DNA of 64,000 nucleotides from Pseudomonas putida (lineage in GTDB: Bacteria; Pseudomonadota; Gammaproteobacteria; Pseudomonadales; Pseudomonadaceae), in contig NZ_CP113097.1 in NCBI RefSeq assembly GCF_026625125.1, positions 3,286,001 to 3,350,000 of the forward strand, written 5' to 3'. The translations under genes and the position numbers were made by a program. Shown here piece by piece: positions 51,722-60,782 of this stretch (the first letter of the stretch is position 1; each line of letters begins with the position of its first letter). Under the pieces are notes generated by a model. It had not been told where the DNA came from. It saw only the letters and a program-made list of their open reading frames with translations, and searched no databases.

Positions 51722-51797
51722 CCGTGGGCAATGGCAGCCCAAGCTGCCATTGGCTAAAGTTGCCGCTATTCCCGGTGCGCCAGAACAAGGAAAACCC

Positions 51798-52367
51798 ATG
51801 CGCCACGAATTCAGCGAAGTCCTCAACGACCTGGTCGATTATTTCCTGGTCGGGGACATTCAGTTGCTTGACCGCTTCAAGCATGACAACCACCTGCCCG
51901 ATGACCTGGCCAGCGAATTCACCCACACCGACAGCGGCGACAGGGCGGTGAGCGAAGGCATCGTCATACCCATGGCCGGGATCGACAACCTGCCCTACCA
52001 CATCATCTTCACCCTGGAGGGTGATACCCCCGCCTTGCTCGAACCCGGCAGCCGACTGAAACACCGGCGTGGCGGTTATGTGCTGCAGGTCGAAAACCGT
52101 GCGGTGATGGTGTACACCTGGCGCATCCTCCAGCACTTCACCAACAAGACCCTCGGCGACCTGCTGGCCCGCTACCAAGTGCCGGGGCGGCCGATCATCG
52201 AGCTGGACAATGGCTGGTACGACGTCGAGGTACTGGGCGGCGCCGTAGTACGCGACGGGCTGTACGAACCGGCATTCGAGTTCGTGCTGAGCAAACGCCT
52301 GAGCCGTGGCCAGGCCCAGAACGTGGATCTGGGCTATGCCTTCAGCCTGCGTGGGTATTTCGACTGA
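51798..52367 (+). CDS. Small soluble protein of unknown function
   Basis: This 189-residue protein was not recognised. It is acidic, has no signal peptide or membrane helix, and alternates helices (EFSEVLNDLVDYFLVGDIQL) with beta-strands (GIVIPMAGIDNLPYHIIF, GGYVLQVENRAVMVYTW, WYDVEVLGGAVVRDG). The ATG at 51798 with AAGGAA six bases upstream is preferred over the longer frame. It follows the VOC gene and is separated from the convergent transporter by a hairpin. No function is proposed. Confidence 0.65.
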   Translation: MRHEFSEVLNDLVDYFLVGDIQLLDRFKHDNHLPDDLASEFTHTDSGDRAVSEGIVIPMAGIDNLPYHIIFTLEGDTPALLEPGSRLKHRRGGYVLQVENRAVMVYTWRILQHFTNKTLGDLLARYQVPGRPIIELDNGWYDVEVLGGAVVRDGLYEPAFEFVLSKRLSRGQAQNVDLGYAFSLRGYFD

Positions 52368-52382
52368 TTGTGTTCAGTGACC

Positions 52383-52412
52383 GCCCCATCACCGGCCAGC
52401 CGGCGGTGGGGC
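52383..52412. terminator. Hairpin between convergent genes
   Basis: GCCCCATCACCGGC and GCCGGCGGTGGGGC pair with two mismatches in a compact GC-rich hairpin between the unknown gene and the transporter gene. It resembles the REP-like elements of this genome and may end transcription from both sides. Confidence 0.45.
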
Positions 52413-52432
52413 TTGAAAGCGCTGCAGCAGGT

Positions 52433-54106
52433 TCACGTGATATCCCGGTCCTTGGTCTCTGGCAGGAAGAAGATCCCCAGTACCGCTGTCATCACCGCAA
52501 TCACGATCGGGTACCACAGCCCGTAGTAGATATCACCGGTGGCTGCCACCATGGCAAATGCCACGGTAGGAAGGAAACCACCGAACCAGCCGTTGCCGAT
52601 GTGGTACGGCAGCGACATCGAGGTGTAGCGGATACGCGCCGGGAACAGCTCGACCAGCCATGCCGCGATCGGCCCATAGACCATGGTCACGTAAATCACC
52701 AGAATGGTCAGGAGCAACAGCACCATCGGGTAGTGGATCTTCGCAGGGTCGGCCTTCTCGGGGTAACCCGCCTGCTTCAAGGCGCCCGTCAGGGTTGCGG
52801 TAAAGGCGTCGCTTTGGGCCTTCAAGTCAGCCGCCGCCAGGCTGCTGCCATCGAAGCTCGGGATCACCCGCTCACCGATACGGATCTGCGCCACGCTGCC
52901 CGGCTCGGCCGCTTCGTTCGTGTACGGGATCGCTCGCTTGGCCAGCAGGCTCTTGGCGATGTCGCAGGAGCTGGTGAATTTGGCCTTGCCCACCGGGTCG
53001 AACTGGAACGCGCATTGATTCGGGTCGGCCATGACGACCACGGGGTTCTGCTCTTGGGCGACGAACACGTCAGGGTTGCCGTATTCGGTCAACGCTTTGA
53101 AGATCGGGAAGTAGGTCAAGGCGGCAATGATGCAGCCTGCCATGATGATCTTCTTGCGCCCGATGCGGTCGGACAGGCTGCCGAAGAAAATGAAGAACGG
53201 CGTACCGATCAGCAACGAGCCTGCGATCAGCAGGTTGGCGGTCTGCGGGTCGATCTTCAGCGTCTGCAGGAGGAAGAACAGCGCATAGAACTGCCCCGTG
53301 TACCACACCACGGCCTGGCCGGCAGTGCCGCCGAGCAGTGACATGAGCACCACCTTGAGGTTGTCCCAGCGGGCGAAGGATTCGGTCAGCGGCGCTTTCG
53401 AAGCTTTGCCTTCGGCCTTCATCTTCATGAACACCGGCGACTCATTGAGCTGCATGCGGATATAGACCGAAATCGCCAGCAGCAGGATCGACAGCAAAAA
53501 CGGGATGCGCCAGCCCCAGGCTTCGAAGGCCTCAGTGCCCAAGGCCGTGCGGCAGGCGAGGATCACCAGCAACGACAGGAACAGGCCCAGCGTCGCAGTG
53601 GTCTGGATCCACGAGGTGAAGAAGCCACGCCGGCCTTTGGGCGCGTGCTCGGCCACATACGTGGCCGCCCCACCGTACTCGCCACCCAACGCCAGGCCCT
53701 GCAACAAGCGCAGGGCGATCAGAATGATCGGCGCTGCCACACCGATCGTGGCGTAGCTGGGCAACAGCCCGACGATCGCAGTGGACAGGCCCATGATGAC
53801 GATGGTGATCAGGAACGTGTGCTTGCGCCCGATCATGTCCCCCAGACGGCCGAACACAATGGCACCGAACGGTCGCACCGCAAAGCCGGCGGCAAAGGCA
53901 AGCAAGGCGAAAATGAAGGAGGTGGTTTCATTGACCCCGGCAAAGAAGTGCTTGGCGATGATCGCCGCCAGTGAGCCGTAGAGGTAGAAGTCGTACCATT
54001 CGAACACGGTACCCAAGGAAGACGCGAAGATGACCTTGCGCTCTTCCTTGGTGATGCCGCGTTGGGGCGCGCTACTGCCCGTGGATGCGCTGTCGAGAAC
54101 CGCCAT
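52433..54106 (-). CDS. MHS-family MFS transporter (metabolite:H+ symporter)
   Basis: This 557-residue transporter has twelve membrane helices and the metabolite:H+ symporter signatures: EWYDFYLYGSLAA in the first helix, RPFGAIVFGRLGDMIGRKHT in the 2-3 loop, and LQGLALGGEYGGAATYVAEH in helix 4. It is longer than ProP or ShiA-type members (about 430-500) because of an insert of about 100 residues between helices 8 and 9 (near 350-440), which contains two cysteines. The insert is seen in a subset of pseudomonad homologues. Substrate is unknown; small organic acids or betaines are typical. GGAGG is six bases before the ATG. It stands alone. Confidence 0.85.
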   Translation of the reverse strand: MAVLDSASTGSSAPQRGITKEERKVIFASSLGTVFEWYDFYLYGSLAAIIAKHFFAGVNETTSFIFALLAFAAGFAVRPFGAIVFGRLGDMIGRKHTFLITIVIMGLSTAIVGLLPSYATIGVAAPIILIALRLLQGLALGGEYGGAATYVAEHAPKGRRGFFTSWIQTTATLGLFLSLLVILACRTALGTEAFEAWGWRIPFLLSILLLAISVYIRMQLNESPVFMKMKAEGKASKAPLTESFARWDNLKVVLMSLLGGTAGQAVVWYTGQFYALFFLLQTLKIDPQTANLLIAGSLLIGTPFFIFFGSLSDRIGRKKIIMAGCIIAALTYFPIFKALTEYGNPDVFVAQEQNPVVVMADPNQCAFQFDPVGKAKFTSSCDIAKSLLAKRAIPYTNEAAEPGSVAQIRIGERVIPSFDGSSLAAADLKAQSDAFTATLTGALKQAGYPEKADPAKIHYPMVLLLLTILVIYVTMVYGPIAAWLVELFPARIRYTSMSLPYHIGNGWFGGFLPTVAFAMVAATGDIYYGLWYPIVIAVMTAVLGIFFLPETKDRDIT

Positions 54107-54301
54107 TTGTTGCCTCCGGATTGTGGTTGTCGCAGGCCGGAGTACCTCACACCCATTTCACCGTCGCACCCAGGCCTCAGGGGCTTGCTTTGGTTGCGAA
54201 GCACGACGAGGCTGACCGCCTCGGATCGCAGCAAGGTATTTCAAGCATAATCGGCTTTGCCGGGATATCCACTTTGCCAGTATTGGCGAATTCCGTTTAC
54301 T

Positions 54302-54721
54302 TCAAACCCGACCCGACACCGGGCCTTTGAGCTCGACCTGGTTGCCATCGGGATCGTAGCAATACAGCGATAACCCTTCGCCTTCAGCGCCATAGCGCAC
54401 CTGGGCAGGCTCGACTGCAACGCCTGCCGCTTGCAGGTAAGCGGTCAGCGCTTTTTCATTGAATGGCGCTATACGCAAACAGAAATGGTGCAGGTTACGC
54501 CCTTCTGCTCCCGGTGCAGCGCCACCAGGGCGGCCAAGCGGGCCATCGAGGGTGACCAGATCGATCATGGCCGTACCGGTTGCCAAATGGACCATCCCCA
54601 GGTCTTCGCGCTCCCGGCTGACCGTGCAGCCCAACAGGTCACGGTAGAAGGCCACGCTACGCTGCAGGTCGCTGACGCGCAGCACCAGGTGGTCGATGTG
54701 CTGGATGGCGAAGGGTCTCAT
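54302..54721 (-). CDS. VOC-family glyoxalase-like protein
   Basis: This 139-residue protein has the glyoxalase I-type fold with likely metal ligands: His in IQHIDHLVLRVSDLQRSVAF, His in NLHHFCLRI, and the final Glu in DPDGNQVELKG. It matches small VOC proteins often called virulence or glyoxalase-like proteins. AAGGAG lies seven bases before the ATG at 54721. It is on the same strand as the downstream transporter but well separated. Substrate unknown. Confidence 0.85.
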   Translation of the reverse strand: MRPFAIQHIDHLVLRVSDLQRSVAFYRDLLGCTVSREREDLGMVHLATGTAMIDLVTLDGPLGRPGGAAPGAEGRNLHHFCLRIAPFNEKALTAYLQAAGVAVEPAQVRYGAEGEGLSLYCYDPDGNQVELKGPVSGRV

Positions 54722-54786
54722 GCCGGCGCTCCTTGAGGCGATTGCACAGAGGTCCCGGCCACCATAGCCCAGCAAGGCCCGCTCCG

Positions 54787-55713
54787 CTACTCGTTCACCA
54801 GGCGCTGAAGCAGGCCGGCATCATGCCGGGCCAAGGTCCGTAGCAGCTGCTCGACCACCGTTCGGTCCGGCGCGTCCAAGTGGAAGTGATGCCCACCGGG
54901 GTGCCATGACACCCTGGCTTGGCTGGGCAATGCTGCCTGGCGCTGCGCGAAAGCACCGCCCGCAAATGCCCCCTGCCTGCCCAGCATCAGGTACAGCGGG
55001 CAGCGGATCTCCCTGAGCAGGTCACACGCCTCGCGCTCGGTCAGTGGCATCGGTTCGGGCAGCACCAGCCGGGGGTCATGACGCCAGCAGTAGCCATCGG
55101 CCAATTGCAGCAGGTCACGCATGGCCAGCAACCGTGCGGCGTCCTCGGCCAGTTCGGCATCGATGCGCTTGCGCCGCTGCTGCAAGGCGGTTTCCAGATC
55201 GTCGAAGCGGTTCCCGGCGCTGTCGGCAAAGCCGTGCAACCGGCTGCGTTGCACCATGCGCTTGAGCCGATAGGCACGGGCCAGGTGCTGCACGCGATCA
55301 TCCTCGGCAACCGTGAACGGCGCCCCCATGCCGTCGAGGAAGGTCATGCTGGCGATGCCACTGGTCATGGCGGCCAGCAGCGAGGCGATGCCGGTACCCA
55401 TCCCGTGGGCAAGCACATGAAACCGCGCCAGCCCCAGGCTGTCGGCCACCGCCAGCATATCCTCGGCATGCTCCCACACGTAGTAACCGCTGTCGTGACG
55501 CCGGTGATCGGAGCGGCCGTGACCGACCAGGTCGGGGGCGACCACGAAGCAACCCTCAAGCAACGGGCCCAGCCGCTCGAACGAGGCGGCATTGTCCAAC
55601 CAGCCGTGCAACGCCAGCACCGGTATCCCGTCTTCGGCGCCCCACGTGCGTACCGCTATTTCAATACCGTCGAGGTCAAGCAGGTGATCCTTGGGACTGC
55701 ATAGCGAACGCAT
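54787..55713 (-). CDS. Alpha/beta-hydrolase fold protein with glycine at the nucleophile position
   Basis: This 308-residue protein has the alpha/beta-hydrolase framework: LALHGWLDNAASFERL (oxyanion strand HGW), VVAPDLVGHGRSDH, and the nucleophile elbow VLAHGMGTGIAS. The elbow should be G-x-S-x-G; the serine position (residue 104) is GGG, glycine. The final His (GGHHFHLD) is present. So either the protein is not a serine hydrolase, or another residue serves. The codon at 55402-55404 reads GGG on the minus strand, so a single-base error is unlikely to explain loss of a serine codon. AAGGAG is seven bases before the ATG at 55713. It is divergent from the NEL toxin gene. Confidence 0.8.
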   Translation of the reverse strand: MRSLCSPKDHLLDLDGIEIAVRTWGAEDGIPVLALHGWLDNAASFERLGPLLEGCFVVAPDLVGHGRSDHRRHDSGYYVWEHAEDMLAVADSLGLARFHVLAHGMGTGIASLLAAMTSGIASMTFLDGMGAPFTVAEDDRVQHLARAYRLKRMVQRSRLHGFADSAGNRFDDLETALQQRRKRIDAELAEDAARLLAMRDLLQLADGYCWRHDPRLVLPEPMPLTEREACDLLREIRCPLYLMLGRQGAFAGGAFAQRQAALPSQARVSWHPGGHHFHLDAPDRTVVEQLLRTLARHDAGLLQRLVNE

Positions 55714-55897
55714 CGCACTCTCCTTCGCTGAACACTGGCGCCATGCCTTCACCCCACCATCTCGCAGCGTGGCCTGCCTTGCTGGCCTCTTACCGACCCA
55801 TGCATGCACGAGACCGACCCTTGCGGGCAACTATCTACCGCACGGCCGTTTCGCCAGCGGTGTCGACTACCGCCTCCACAGATACGAGGCTCATGCC

Positions 55898-58800
55898 ATG
55901 CACAACGCGATTGCCCTGCACCACGACCTGATCACCGAGGCCCTGCCCCCATGGGCCCGCACCCTGCATCCCACGCACGCCAGAGGCATCGTGCAACGCG
56001 CACGCGCGCCCTACGTGGACGAGAATGGCGCGCCTTACAGCTGGTATGCGACCGCGCTGCCAGCGCATCGTGAGCAGTTGCGCACGCTCATCACGCAACG
56101 TGACACCTGCGTTACCCAACTGAGCAACGCACTTGTCGGCTTCAAGGACATCACTGCGTTCTGCAGCCCGCTGCTGAGCCGCCGGCTGGGGCTCAATGTG
56201 GCCGTGGACAAGGCCCAGTACAACTTTCAGCCCTTCGAGACGGTCATCAATTACGGGCCGGGCCCCGGCAGCCTGGACGTACCCGGGGATGGGCAACTGC
56301 AGGTAGAGGCCTTCGTCACCCGCCCCGTAGGCCCTCGCCAACCCCGCAGCTTGCTCGAAGCCGCCCTGCACAACTTCGAAAGCGCCCAACAAGTCGGGCC
56401 TTACAGCGATCTGACCCGCGCGCCCGATGACGACACGCCGCTGGCCAGTTTGTCCGCGGTGCAATTCGCGGGGCACTGCCGGGATCTTAACCTTGGGCAG
56501 CAATATCAGGACCACCTGCAGGCCATCTATGAGGGCCCGCTCAAGGCGCAGATCAGCCAGCTGTCGATGCGGGCCAGCCAGGAAGAACTGCGCGTGCAGG
56601 CCTACATCGCCTGGCTCAAAGGCCTGCTGAGCGCAGGAGGCCTTGCCGCGATCAGCGAGCTGTGCAATGGCGTACCTCACCCCGTTTACGACGGCCATCC
56701 CCTGCACAGCTGGCGTTTGAGCCTGCTCGACGTTCCGTTGCACGAGATGCTGTTCATCGGCGCCGATACGCCAGGTGCAATCACCCCCTGCATCGTCTAC
56801 CTCCCAGGCGACAGCGAACACCCGGTGCGCGAATACCCCTCCCGTCAGGCTGCTGCCACGTATTTCCGACAGCGCCTGGTGCACAGCACCTTCCGCCAAA
56901 CCGTGATCGGGCTCGCCTATAGGCGCGATCAGCCCAGGCTGGCGGGCAGGCTGCGGGACGCACTGTTCGAGACCGATGAGCAAGGCAGGCAACGGCCACG
57001 CACCTCGCCCAACCTCCACGTCGTGCCAGCGCAAACACGAACCGAGTTGTGGCCCACCCTTTACCGTGCCCACCTCGACCGCCTCAAGGCCGACGCCAGG
57101 GTCCTGGCGGTCCCCACAGCCGATGTCGACGCCGAGGTTCATCAGAGACACCTGCGGTACTGGCTGGAGATGGGCATGAACGTGCTGAACATCGCCGCGT
57201 TCTTCGTGCCCGGCCTGAACGCGGTAATGACCGGCGTGTTCGCTTATCAACTGATGGATTCGGTATTCACCGGTTTTGAGGCCTGGGAAGAAGGTGATAC
57301 CGCGCAAGCACTGGCCCAGGTTGAATCGTTGGCCATCAATGCTGCCGCGATCGCAGGTTTTGCCGGCGCCGCCAAGGCCATCAAAGCGTCAGGTTTCGTC
57401 GATGCCATGCAAGCGGTATGGCATGAAGACCGTCTGCAACTGTGGCACCCGGACATGGGACCCTATGCCAGTCCGGTCACGCTGCCAACAGAAGGCCAGC
57501 CCGATGCGATCGGGCATTACGAGCTCGAGGGCAAACGCTACGTCGTGCTGGAAGGCACGGCCTACGAGACGTTCCAGGGCCCCGACCAGCAATGGCGCGT
57601 CCGCCACCCCAGCGCCCCAACCGCCTACGCGCCACTGCTACACCACCAGGGTGACGGGCGCTGGCTACTGGCCCACGAGCAGCCTGTGCAGTGGGACGAT
57701 ACGCAGGTGCTGCAGCGCCTTGGCCTCACCAGCCGGGGGCTCGACAGCGGCGAGCTGATCACGGCGATGCGCAGTACCGGTGCAGACGCCAGTGTGCTGC
57801 GCCGCATGCATGCCAAAGGGCTGCGCCCACCGGCCTTGCTGGAAGACATGCTGCTGCGCCTACGCCTGGACAACGAGGTGCAGAGCCTGATCCACCGTGT
57901 GCGCAACGGCCTTTCAATGGCTGCCCACAAAAACTTCGCGCTGCCGGAACTGCTGCGCTTGCCAGGTTGGCCGCAAGATCACGTGCTGAAGGTATTCACC
58001 GGCCCCGAACCTTGGGGCGATGCGCTGCGCTATGGCGCGCCCGACACCCCTGGCCAGGTGGAAATCAGCTTGACCCGCACGGACCTGGAGAATGGTCAAT
58101 TGGGCCACGCCGTCGTCGCACAGCTGGACGAGCGACACGTGCGTGCCATGCTCGGCGACCTGCCCTCGCAGCAGTGGGCCTCGGCCTTGAACGCCAGGCT
58201 GGGCGAACAGCTGCAAAGCCAGCGCGAGGCGATTTACCACAGTATGCTGAACTACCATGCCCAGCCGGCCAGTGAAGCGGCACAACCATTGCGCAAGCAA
58301 TTCCCCGGTGTGCCACCCAGCGCTCTGGAAGAGATCGTCCAGGCGGCCAGCCATACCGAACGTGCACGCCTGGCAACCGGACGTGTGCCGTTACGCTTAG
58401 CCGAAGAAGCGCGGCAGTTGCAAGCCCGCACCCGGCTGGACCGCGCCATCATCGGTCTGTACCGCCCGCACCTGGCCAACAGCGATAGCCAGCGGTTGAT
58501 CGAAGGCCTGCTTAGCCAGCATCCGCAGGCAAGCGCCACGCAACTGCTTGAACTTGCCCTCGCCAACCGCGAACACTGCGCTGCGCTGATTGGCCAGCAG
58601 CCAATCAAGCCTGGCTATCGTTCACCTTTGCGCCTTGCCGCCGGCCGTATTGGCTACCCGCTCAGTGGCCGCGGCGCCGGGCGCGCAGTGCAACGCCTGG
58701 GCGCGCTCTTTCCTGAACTCGACCAAAGAGCGCTCAGGGCGCTGCAGTCCGAACTGGCAGAGGCGGGCAACCTGGGTACACAGATCAGCCGGCTGGAAGC

Positions 58801-60775
58801 CGAGCAACGGACCTTGCGCCAAGATCTGAGCAGATGGGTCGGTGACGCGTCTGGCCTGGACGATCGCTTCGACCGTTCCCACTTCGCCGAGAAGCTGCTC
58901 GCCGCCTGGAGCCGCGAAGGTGGCGCCAGCCGGGACACCTTAAGGCTGGACCGCATGCGGTTGCGCATCCTCCCGGCACTGGTGGCACGACTGCCCCATG
59001 TCCGCACCCTGGTGCTGGATGGGCTGGAGCTCGAGCGCCTGGAAGGCGGCTTCCTGTCATGCTTCCCTGGCCTGCGCGCACTGGAGGTGAGCGGTAACCC
59101 GGACATAGACGCCGAGGGGTTGTTCCAGGCGCTGAAGTCGGCCCCTGGCCTAGAATCGCTCCAGCTCACCGAAAATGCTTTGCCAGGCCTCTCGCCCCTG
59201 GCCCATGAGGCGTTGGCCGCCATGCCCGGCCTGCGCGAGCTCAACCTGCGCAGGAACCGTCTGCAACTGGACGCTGCCAGCATCGCCTCGCTGGCTGGCC
59301 TTCGCCTGGATGTGCTGGACCTTGGAAATAATGCCATTACCCTCGACCAAACCCTGGCCTCGGCGTTCCAGGCCATGGTTCATCCCCAGCAACTGATGCT
59401 GGATTTCAACACCCTGGATCTTGCCCCCGACGTCAGCTACATGGGCCGCCTGCGCACCCTGAGCCTGAACAATTGCGGCTTGCAGCAATGGCCCGAGGGG
59501 TTGACCCAGCTGATGAGCCAGCATCAGTACCAACTGCGTCACCTGGACCTGTCCATGAACCGTATTCGCACCCTGCCCAACCTCGCAGACATTCTACGCA
59601 CCCCATTCGCCCGGGATGTCGCTGCGCAATTACCCGAACGGCGCTGGCACCTCAATTTCAACACGCTTGATGCGCAAACCCGTGCGCAACTGCGTGCCAG
59701 TGGCGTCGGGGTTTTCGAGCACGCACCCGACATGCCTGAATGGCAATCCCTGTGGCGCAGTACCGCCTCCACACATCAGGACCAGCTTTGGAGCGATCTG
59801 TTCGACCAAGGCGAAAACGGTGAGCTGCTAGGGATTCTCGAACGCCTGGTACAGTCAGCCGAGGCGCGGCACGAGCCAGATCACCTACGCCGCAGGCTCT
59901 GGGCCCTGCTGGAGAAAGCCGGCCGGGACACGGCGCTGCGCGAACGCCTTGCCGACGTTGCCCGTGCGTACCCGCCGACCTGCGGTGATGCCGGTGCCGA
60001 TGCCTTCAGTGCACTGGAGATCGAAGTGCTGGCCCACGAGGCCGCAGGCCACAGCAGTGACCAGGCCAAGACCTTGCTCGCGCTCTACCGCAAGCTTTAC
60101 CGCCGGGAGCTGGTCAATGAACTGGCCGACCGCATCAGCCTGAGAAGGACATTACGCAAGCAGGCGCTGCAAAATGGCGTGTTCGATACGGATCTGCCCC
60201 GCTACGATTCACTGGATGATCCGGCGGCCTTTCCTGACGTCGACCTGGAACGGGGGCTGGTCGACGATATCGAAGTCCGCCTTGCTTTGCGCCAATCCCT
60301 CGCAACGCGGCTGGGCTTCCCTGAACCCAGCCGCGGCATGCTCTACCGGGATACGGCCAGGATCAACAGCACCATCATCGACAGGGTGCACAGCGCAGTG
60401 CTTGCCCAGGACGCCGCAACCGACAGGCGCCTGGTATGGATAGTCGGGCAGGCAGGCTGGGTGCAATACCTCAAGCGTCACAATGGCGAAGCCTTCAGCC
60501 TGCTCACCGATTTCTGGAGGGTAGGCCATGACTACCTGTTCCATTGCCTGAATGACAGCGAGGAGCCAGTCACCCGTCTGGACGCCTCGGTGCTGCAAGC
60601 CCTGGTGCCTGTGCTGCCGCACAACCCGCTGGATGAAAACGGCCTGCTGCGGCGTGTGCCGATCAATGAGGGCCAATTCGACCGAGCCATGCGCGCCTTG
60701 AACGAGGAGCAGCAAAAGGTCGAGCATGGCCTGTTGCTCAGCCTCACCCGGCAGGCCGAAACCCTCGCGGGCTAA
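55898..60775 (+). CDS. Large LRR toxin/effector with NEL-type E3 ubiquitin ligase domain
   Basis: This 1625-residue protein shares N-terminal DUF6543 architecture with the gene at 7439: LPPWARTLHPTHARG, SLLEAALHNFES, FAGHCRDLNLGQQYQDHLQ and a hydrophobic segment near 427-455 (MNVLNIAAFFVPGLNAVM). Leucine-rich repeats span about 1018-1220 (LRELNLRRNRLQLD, LDVLDLGNNAITL, LRHLDLSMNRIRTLP). The C-terminal part is NEL-like, with a catalytic cysteine at 1362 in PPTCGDAGADAF, matching the CxD motif of IpaH/SspH ligases. Such domains transfer ubiquitin in eukaryotic host cells. No export signal is seen. The ATG at 55898 with GAGG eight bases upstream is preferred over the longer open frame that overlaps the divergent gene. 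Delivery route unknown. Confidence 0.83.
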   Translation: MHNAIALHHDLITEALPPWARTLHPTHARGIVQRARAPYVDENGAPYSWYATALPAHREQLRTLITQRDTCVTQLSNALVGFKDITAFCSPLLSRRLGLNVAVDKAQYNFQPFETVINYGPGPGSLDVPGDGQLQVEAFVTRPVGPRQPRSLLEAALHNFESAQQVGPYSDLTRAPDDDTPLASLSAVQFAGHCRDLNLGQQYQDHLQAIYEGPLKAQISQLSMRASQEELRVQAYIAWLKGLLSAGGLAAISELCNGVPHPVYDGHPLHSWRLSLLDVPLHEMLFIGADTPGAITPCIVYLPGDSEHPVREYPSRQAAATYFRQRLVHSTFRQTVIGLAYRRDQPRLAGRLRDALFETDEQGRQRPRTSPNLHVVPAQTRTELWPTLYRAHLDRLKADARVLAVPTADVDAEVHQRHLRYWLEMGMNVLNIAAFFVPGLNAVMTGVFAYQLMDSVFTGFEAWEEGDTAQALAQVESLAINAAAIAGFAGAAKAIKASGFVDAMQAVWHEDRLQLWHPDMGPYASPVTLPTEGQPDAIGHYELEGKRYVVLEGTAYETFQGPDQQWRVRHPSAPTAYAPLLHHQGDGRWLLAHEQPVQWDDTQVLQRLGLTSRGLDSGELITAMRSTGADASVLRRMHAKGLRPPALLEDMLLRLRLDNEVQSLIHRVRNGLSMAAHKNFALPELLRLPGWPQDHVLKVFTGPEPWGDALRYGAPDTPGQVEISLTRTDLENGQLGHAVVAQLDERHVRAMLGDLPSQQWASALNARLGEQLQSQREAIYHSMLNYHAQPASEAAQPLRKQFPGVPPSALEEIVQAASHTERARLATGRVPLRLAEEARQLQARTRLDRAIIGLYRPHLANSDSQRLIEGLLSQHPQASATQLLELALANREHCAALIGQQPIKPGYRSPLRLAAGRIGYPLSGRGAGRAVQRLGALFPELDQRALRALQSELAEAGNLGTQISRLEAEQRTLRQDLSRWVGDASGLDDRFDRSHFAEKLLAAWSREGGASRDTLRLDRMRLRILPALVARLPHVRTLVLDGLELERLEGGFLSCFPGLRALEVSGNPDIDAEGLFQALKSAPGLESLQLTENALPGLSPLAHEALAAMPGLRELNLRRNRLQLDAASIASLAGLRLDVLDLGNNAITLDQTLASAFQAMVHPQQLMLDFNTLDLAPDVSYMGRLRTLSLNNCGLQQWPEGLTQLMSQHQYQLRHLDLSMNRIRTLPNLADILRTPFARDVAAQLPERRWHLNFNTLDAQTRAQLRASGVGVFEHAPDMPEWQSLWRSTASTHQDQLWSDLFDQGENGELLGILERLVQSAEARHEPDHLRRRLWALLEKAGRDTALRERLADVARAYPPTCGDAGADAFSALEIEVLAHEAAGHSSDQAKTLLALYRKLYRRELVNELADRISLRRTLRKQALQNGVFDTDLPRYDSLDDPAAFPDVDLERGLVDDIEVRLALRQSLATRLGFPEPSRGMLYRDTARINSTIIDRVHSAVLAQDAATDRRLVWIVGQAGWVQYLKRHNGEAFSLLTDFWRVGHDYLFHCLNDSEEPVTRLDASVLQALVPVLPHNPLDENGLLRRVPINEGQFDRAMRALNEEQQKVEHGLLLSLTRQAETLAG

Positions 60776-60782
60776 GCCGTGC

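Noticed and set aside
55691..55897. Upstream extension of the NEL toxin frame
   Set aside because: It overlaps the start of the divergent hydrolase gene, lacks a ribosome-binding site, and adds residues with no match to the paralogue's N-terminus.
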